NCBI RefSeq assembly: GCF_937920985.1
Contig: NZ_CALDXR010000037.1
Location: forward strand, 1-45,494
Direction of reading: 5' to 3'
From: an uncultured Phascolarctobacterium sp.
Lineage (GTDB): Bacteria; Bacillota; Negativicutes; Acidaminococcales; Acidaminococcaceae
DNA length: 45,494 nt
The stretch's first letter is position 1, and the number at the start of each line of letters is the position of its first letter. Shown here piece by piece: positions 41,987 through 45,494 of this stretch. Below the pieces are notes generated by a model that worked only from the letters and a program-made list of their open reading frames with translations, was not told the DNA's origin and did not search any database. A program made the position numbers and the translations under genes.

Positions 41987-42282
41987 CCTCATTTCAATAA
42001 AGACGAACTTGCTGCAGCTTTCCGGCACCACGTTTTTATTCATAAGGCCTTAAGCTACTACCTGCAAAATACGTTTATTTTTACTTTGCGCCGAATCTAC
42101 CATCGGCGTAAAAACTCCTGGCATAAATATTCTCCTTCACAGAAATATAGTTTATTATACTTTTTCATGCAAGAAATCCTAATTGCTCAAAAGATTTCTA
42201 TCTGCAATTACAGTATTTTTATCATAAACTATAATATGACTTATTGCTTAAAAAATAAAATTGTAAAAAGCTTACAGAGGTA
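41987..42282. other. Intergenic stretch without recognisable features
   Basis: No gene, RNA or clear terminator is seen here. The sequence is AT-rich towards the kor promoter. Short open frames lack ribosome binding sites. Confidence 0.5.
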
Positions 42283-42311
42283 CTGTTTTTCAATGCTGTT
42301 TTTGCTATAAT
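42283..42311 (+). promoter_or_regulatory. Probable promoter of korDABC
   Basis: A perfect TATAAT (42306-42311) with a preceding TGC; the -35 (CTGTTT at 42283-42288, 17-base spacer) is weak. It lies 60 bases before korD. Confidence 0.45.
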
Positions 42312-42370
42312 ATAGAGTGAAGCTATCGCATGCTGTTATTTTAAACAAGGTATCATAAGGAGGAGACCAT

Positions 42371-42553
42371 ATGAGCTTAAAAATAATTACTAAGCGTTGC
42401 AAGGGCTGTGGTATTTGTGCGGCCTTCTGCCCGAAAAAAGTTCTGGCAGTCAGCGAAGTCGGCAAAGTCGAAGCCGTCGCTGAAGAAAATTGCATCAAAT
42501 GCGGACAATGCGAAATGCGTTGCCCCGACTATGCTATCTTTGTAGATAAATAA
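42371..42553 (+). CDS. korD: 2-oxoacid:ferredoxin oxidoreductase delta subunit (2x[4Fe-4S] ferredoxin)
   Basis: 60 aa. Two CxxCxxCxxxCP motifs (C10-C13-C16-C20 and C41-C44-C47-C51) bind two [4Fe-4S] clusters and pass electrons from the KorB active site to ferredoxin. It is the first gene of the korDABC operon. AAGGAGGAG precedes the ATG. Confidence 0.92.
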   Translation: MSLKIITKRCKGCGICAAFCPKKVLAVSEVGKVEAVAEENCIKCGQCEMRCPDYAIFVDK

Positions 42554-42571
42554 AAAGGAGTGAGGTAACCC

Positions 42572-43711
42572 ATGTCAAGAATCCTGCTGTTACAAGGTAA
42601 CCAAGCGGTTGTTGAGGGTGCGATTGCTGCCGGTGTAAAATTTTATGGCGGCTATCCTATCACCCCTTCTACCGAAATTGCTGAACAATTAGCTCTGCGT
42701 CTGCCGCAGGTTGGCGGTAAATTTATGCAGACTGAAGACGAAATCGCCGGTCTCGGCACTGTTATCGGTGCATCTATGGCCGGTAAAAAGGCTATGACCG
42801 CAACCAGCGGCCCGGGCTTCTCCCTGAAACAGGAAATGCTCGGCCTCGCCTGCAGCGCCGAAATCCCCTGCGTTATCGTTAACGTACAGCGTGTAGGCCC
42901 CGCAACCGGCCAACCGACCTCCCCCGCACAGGGCGAGGTTATGCAAACCCGTTGGGGCACCCACGGTGACCACTGGCTGATTACCGTTTCTCCGTCCAGT
43001 GTTCCCGAATGCTTCGACCTGACTTTGCGTGCAGTAGCATTGAGCGAAAAATATCGTTGCCCGGTTATTCTCCTGATGGACGAGGTTATCGGCCATATGC
43101 GCGAGAAAATCGAGCTTCCCGACACCTATGATGAAATTCCGCAGGCAGAACGCAAGCGCCCGACCTGCGCACCCGAAGATTATCTGGCTTACGGCTGCGA
43201 AGAAGGCTCCAAGGTTCCTGCTATGGCAGACTTCGGCAGCGGTTACCGCTGGCACGTATCCGGTCTGGTACACGACGAAACCGGTTTCCCGAAGGGCACC
43301 GGTGAAGCAACCCGCACCTCTCAGGACCGCCTGCGCACTAAATTAGAAGATAACTTAGACGACATCGTACAAGTAGAAAACTATCGTATGGAAGATGCGG
43401 AATTTGCTGTTGTAGCCTTCGGCGGCGCTGCCCGCACTGCTTATGAAGCAGTTGATATGGCACGCAAGGAAGGCCTGAAGGTTGGCTTCGTCCGCCCGAT
43501 TACCATCTGGCCGTTTGCCGAAAAGCAAATGCAGGAGCTGGCAGGCAAGGTTAAAGGCATCCTCGTACACGAGCTGAACTGCGGCCAGTACGTTCTGGAA
43601 GTTGAACGCGCTGTAGCAGGCAAGGTTCCTGTAAGCCTGTACGCTAAATACGATAACGAATCTGCTACTCCGGCAGAACTGTTAGCTGAAATCAAAAAGG
43701 CTATGGCCTAA
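42572..43711 (+). CDS. korA: 2-oxoacid:ferredoxin oxidoreductase alpha subunit
   Basis: 379 aa. Domain I begins near GYPITPSTEIAE (28-39), with TSGPGFSLKQE and the PTSPAQGEVMQTRWG region that lines the coenzyme A/TPP site. With KorB it oxidatively decarboxylates 2-oxoglutarate (or a related 2-oxoacid) to the acyl-CoA, or runs in reverse for anaerobic assimilation. It lies 18 bases behind korD. Substrate preference is inferred from the four-gene arrangement. Confidence 0.93.
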   Translation: MSRILLLQGNQAVVEGAIAAGVKFYGGYPITPSTEIAEQLALRLPQVGGKFMQTEDEIAGLGTVIGASMAGKKAMTATSGPGFSLKQEMLGLACSAEIPCVIVNVQRVGPATGQPTSPAQGEVMQTRWGTHGDHWLITVSPSSVPECFDLTLRAVALSEKYRCPVILLMDEVIGHMREKIELPDTYDEIPQAERKRPTCAPEDYLAYGCEEGSKVPAMADFGSGYRWHVSGLVHDETGFPKGTGEATRTSQDRLRTKLEDNLDDIVQVENYRMEDAEFAVVAFGGAARTAYEAVDMARKEGLKVGFVRPITIWPFAEKQMQELAGKVKGILVHELNCGQYVLEVERAVAGKVPVSLYAKYDNESATPAELLAEIKKAMA

Positions 43712-43732
43712 CGGATGAGAGGAGAAAAAACG

Positions 43733-44578
43733 ATGAGTGAAATGGAAAATTTAATCAATAAATATTTCCGCCCGGGCCGTCTGCCTCACATCTGGTGCCC
43801 CGGCTGCGGCAACGGCGTTATCACCGGCGCCATTGTAAAAGCAATTGATAAGCAAGGTCTGGCAAAAGACGACGTTGCAGTAATCAGCGGTATCGGCTGC
43901 TCCAGCCGTTCCTCCGGTTATTTGGACTTCAACACCGCCAACACCCTGCACGGCCGTGCTCTGCCGATTGCTACCGGTGTAAAAATGGCTAACCCTGCAC
44001 TGAACGTTATCGTTTGCAGCGGTGACGGTGACTGCACCGCTATCGGCGGCAACCATCTGATTCATGCAGCACGCCGCAATATCGATTTAACTCTGGTTGT
44101 TTTCAACAACAGCATTTACGGTATGACCGGCGGTCAGTATTCTCCGATGACCCCGATTCATTCCAAAGCAACCACCGCTCCGTACTACACTGTTGAACCG
44201 AGCTTCAATCTGCTCGACCTGGCAAAGGCTGCCGGTGCAACCTATGTAGCACGCGCAACCACCTACCATGTTCCCGTACTGGTTGATGTTATCGCTAAGG
44301 GCATTGCTCACAAGGGCTTCTCTATCATCGAAGCTGTCAGCGCTTGCCCGATTTCCTTCGGCCGTCAGAACAAGATGGGCGGGCCTGCTCAGATGATGGC
44401 TTGGCAGCGTGACCATGGCGTTATGAAGGCTGTTTGGGACCGCATGGATGAAGAGAAAAAGGCAGAAGCAATTGCTGCCGGCAAATTCCCCATCGGCGTT
44501 CTCTACGAAAACAACGACGTTATGGAATACACCAAGGCATATGACCAAATTATTCAACGTGCACAGGAGGGTAAATAA
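43733..44578 (+). CDS. korB: 2-oxoacid:ferredoxin oxidoreductase beta subunit (TPP-binding)
   Basis: 281 aa from ATG 43733, which has GAGGAG eight bases upstream; the longer reading from 43715 lacks one. Cluster ligands are in WCPGCGNG (C22, C25) and GIGCSSRS (C56). The thiamine-diphosphate/Mg motif is GDGDC (97-101) with NNSIYGMTGGQYSPMTP further on. It is the catalytic subunit with KorA. Confidence 0.94.
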   Translation: MSEMENLINKYFRPGRLPHIWCPGCGNGVITGAIVKAIDKQGLAKDDVAVISGIGCSSRSSGYLDFNTANTLHGRALPIATGVKMANPALNVIVCSGDGDCTAIGGNHLIHAARRNIDLTLVVFNNSIYGMTGGQYSPMTPIHSKATTAPYYTVEPSFNLLDLAKAAGATYVARATTYHVPVLVDVIAKGIAHKGFSIIEAVSACPISFGRQNKMGGPAQMMAWQRDHGVMKAVWDRMDEEKKAEAIAAGKFPIGVLYENNDVMEYTKAYDQIIQRAQEGK

Positions 44579-44580
44579 TT

Positions 44581-45111
44581 ATGAGACATAGCTTTCGTTT
44601 CTCCGGTACCGGTGGTCAGGGCCTGATCACTGCTGGTATTATTTTAGCCGAAGCTTCCCTCTTAGACGACAAGCTGGCTGTACAATCCCAATCCTACGGC
44701 CCGGAAGCCCGTGGCGGCTCCTCCAAGGCCGAGGCTATCATCAGCGATGAGCCCATTTATTTCAGCCGTGTTATCTGCCCGGATACTCTGCTGGTAATGA
44801 GCCAGGAGGCTGCCAACAAATTCATTGCCGACTGCGATGAGCATACCACCGTTATTACCGATACTCTTTTCGTAACTGATGTTCCCGGCAAGTACGGTAA
44901 ACGTGTTGACCTGCCAATCACCCACACTGCCAACACTGTTTGCGGCAAGACTCTGTTTGCGAACATCGTTGCTCTGGGCGCAGTTGTTGCACTCACCAAA
45001 TGCGTTTCCAAAGAAGCAATTCTCAAGGCTGTACTGAACCGCGTTCCGAAAGGAACCGAAGAAGCTAATACCAAGGCTCTCGAAGCAGGTATGGCACTGA
45101 TTCAAAAATAA
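44581..45111 (+). CDS. korC: 2-oxoacid:ferredoxin oxidoreductase gamma subunit
   Basis: 176 aa. The GTGGQGLITAG start (about 8-18), SYGPEARGGSSKAE and PKGTEEANTKALEAG end are typical of gamma subunits that bind the CoA substrate. It starts two bases after korB stops, behind GGAGG. It ends the operon, which is closed by the terminator at 45132-45176. Confidence 0.93.
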   Translation: MRHSFRFSGTGGQGLITAGIILAEASLLDDKLAVQSQSYGPEARGGSSKAEAIISDEPIYFSRVICPDTLLVMSQEAANKFIADCDEHTTVITDTLFVTDVPGKYGKRVDLPITHTANTVCGKTLFANIVALGAVVALTKCVSKEAILKAVLNRVPKGTEEANTKALEAGMALIQK

Positions 45112-45131
45112 AATCTGACCTATAACAATTA

Positions 45132-45176
45132 AAGCTGTTGCTTTCGGCATTCACGCCGGAGGCAGCAGCTTCTTTT
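45132..45176 (+). terminator. Intrinsic terminator of korDABC
   Basis: AAGCTGTTGC (45132-45141) pairs with GCAGCAGCTT (45162-45171), followed by CTTTT. The loop and right arm are copied in part at 45304-45327. Confidence 0.75.
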
Positions 45177-45182
45177 GTGTGC

Positions 45183-45291
45183 AAAAGTTTCTTATATACT
45201 AGAAACTCTTGTGTTTTTTGTAAAAAGTTTCTTGTATACTGGAAACTCTTGCTTCTTTGGTTAAAAGTTTCTAGTACACTGGAAACTCTTG
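45183..45291. repeat. Three palindromic 29-bp repeats at exact 40-bp spacing
   Basis: Units at 45183-45211, 45223-45251 and 45263-45291 share AAAAGTTTCT and GAAACTCTTG ends; 11-bp spacers separate them. Each contains a near-palindrome of 22 bp (AGTTTC and GAAACT arms around GTATAC, 18 of 22 positions symmetric in the second copy). The array is flanked by the direct repeat TTTCGGCATTCACGC (45142 and 45304). Between korC and a possible promoter at 45368. Confidence 0.8.
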
Positions 45292-45367
45292 CATTATTTT
45301 TTGTTTCGGCATTCACGCTGAAGGCAGTATCTTTTTAATTTTTTGCGAGCTAATTATGCAAAATGTC

Positions 45368-45396
45368 ATGCAAATGCCACAAACTTACGCTATAAT
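45368..45396 (+). promoter_or_regulatory. Possible promoter at the right edge
   Basis: A perfect TATAAT (45391-45396) with a weak -35 (ATGCAA, 17-base spacer). No start codon leading to an open frame is seen before the window ends; the downstream gene would begin outside. The AAGGAAAC-GAGG-GTG stretch at 45425-45446 leads to a stop after five codons. Confidence 0.35.
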
Positions 45397-45494
45397 ATAC
45401 AAGTACAATAGGCTTTTAACTTCAAGGAAACGAGGAAACTAGTGTGAAACAACATCTTTAGCTGCGTACATTGTCGTAGATTGATTTTTGGCGC

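Noticed and set aside
45183..45291. Short regularly spaced repeats as a CRISPR array
   Set aside because: Repeats are imperfect, spacers are only 11 bp and T-rich, only three units exist, and no cas gene is near.
45138..45338. 66-aa open frame across the right-hand repeats
   Set aside because: It reads through the terminator and the palindromic repeats, lacks a ribosome binding site, and the repeat structure explains the open frame.

Overview
The window looks like a chromosomal segment of an anaerobic, outer-membrane-bearing Firmicute, most likely a Negativicute (Phascolarctobacterium/Acidaminococcus-like; the lineage is an inference). The clues are strong AGGAGG-type ribosome binding sites and low-to-mid GC, together with a TonB-dependent outer-membrane receptor, a ferredoxin-linked 2-oxoacid oxidoreductase (korDABC), a DcuC-type dicarboxylate carrier and a YjjP/YjjB-type exporter.

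Left part (1-16.7 kb). The first 352 bases hold, on the minus strand, a tRNA-Arg(CCT) with its promoter, a degenerate copy of its 3' half, an intrinsic terminator and, directly behind that terminator, the 5' end of what looks like a group IIC intron leaving the window. Next come two small unknown genes, a ppk1/Ppx-like operon facing a second Ppx/GppA-HD gene across a nested palindrome, and a frameshifted DUF697-like membrane gene. A minus-strand operon follows (UDG-like, yjjP-yjjB-like, mntP, M20 peptidase, 50-aa antitoxin-like ORF), then dcuC and a GtrA / diacylglycerol-kinase-like / membrane-sulfatase operon.

Middle part (16.9-29.2 kb) is an accessory redox region and the most unusual part. 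It carries a tatA-tatC pair among four proteins with RR (Tat) signal peptides: an iron-sulfur flavoprotein, a lipoprotein flavodoxin, a cupin and a DUF362 protein. With them are a cytoplasmic iron-sulfur flavoprotein, a NapH-like polyferredoxin membrane protein, a small cysteine-rich membrane protein, a double carboxymuconolactone-decarboxylase-fold protein and a secreted alpha/beta hydrolase with a Cys nucleophile. Six promoters here share a TTGACT-N19-TANNNT architecture with a GAGT/ACTC dyad, the hallmark of MerR-family control, yet no MerR gene is in the window. Broken copies of the hydrolase and of the LysR gene lie to the left, so this locus has been duplicated and partly deleted. I read it as a candidate cell-envelope flavin/Fe-S electron-transfer module with its own Tat translocase.

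Right part (29.2-45.5 kb). A complete ISL3-family insertion sequence with an 8-bp target duplication has cut an iron-dependent alcohol dehydrogenase gene off from its terminator. An iron/metallophore-type operon follows on the minus strand: a nitrogenase-component-1-like protein, a substrate-binding lipoprotein, a permease, an ATPase and a TonB receptor. Then come a LysR gene, an MBL-fold hydrolase divergent from another LysR gene, and korDABC. The window ends with a terminator and three palindromic repeats at exact 40-bp spacing.
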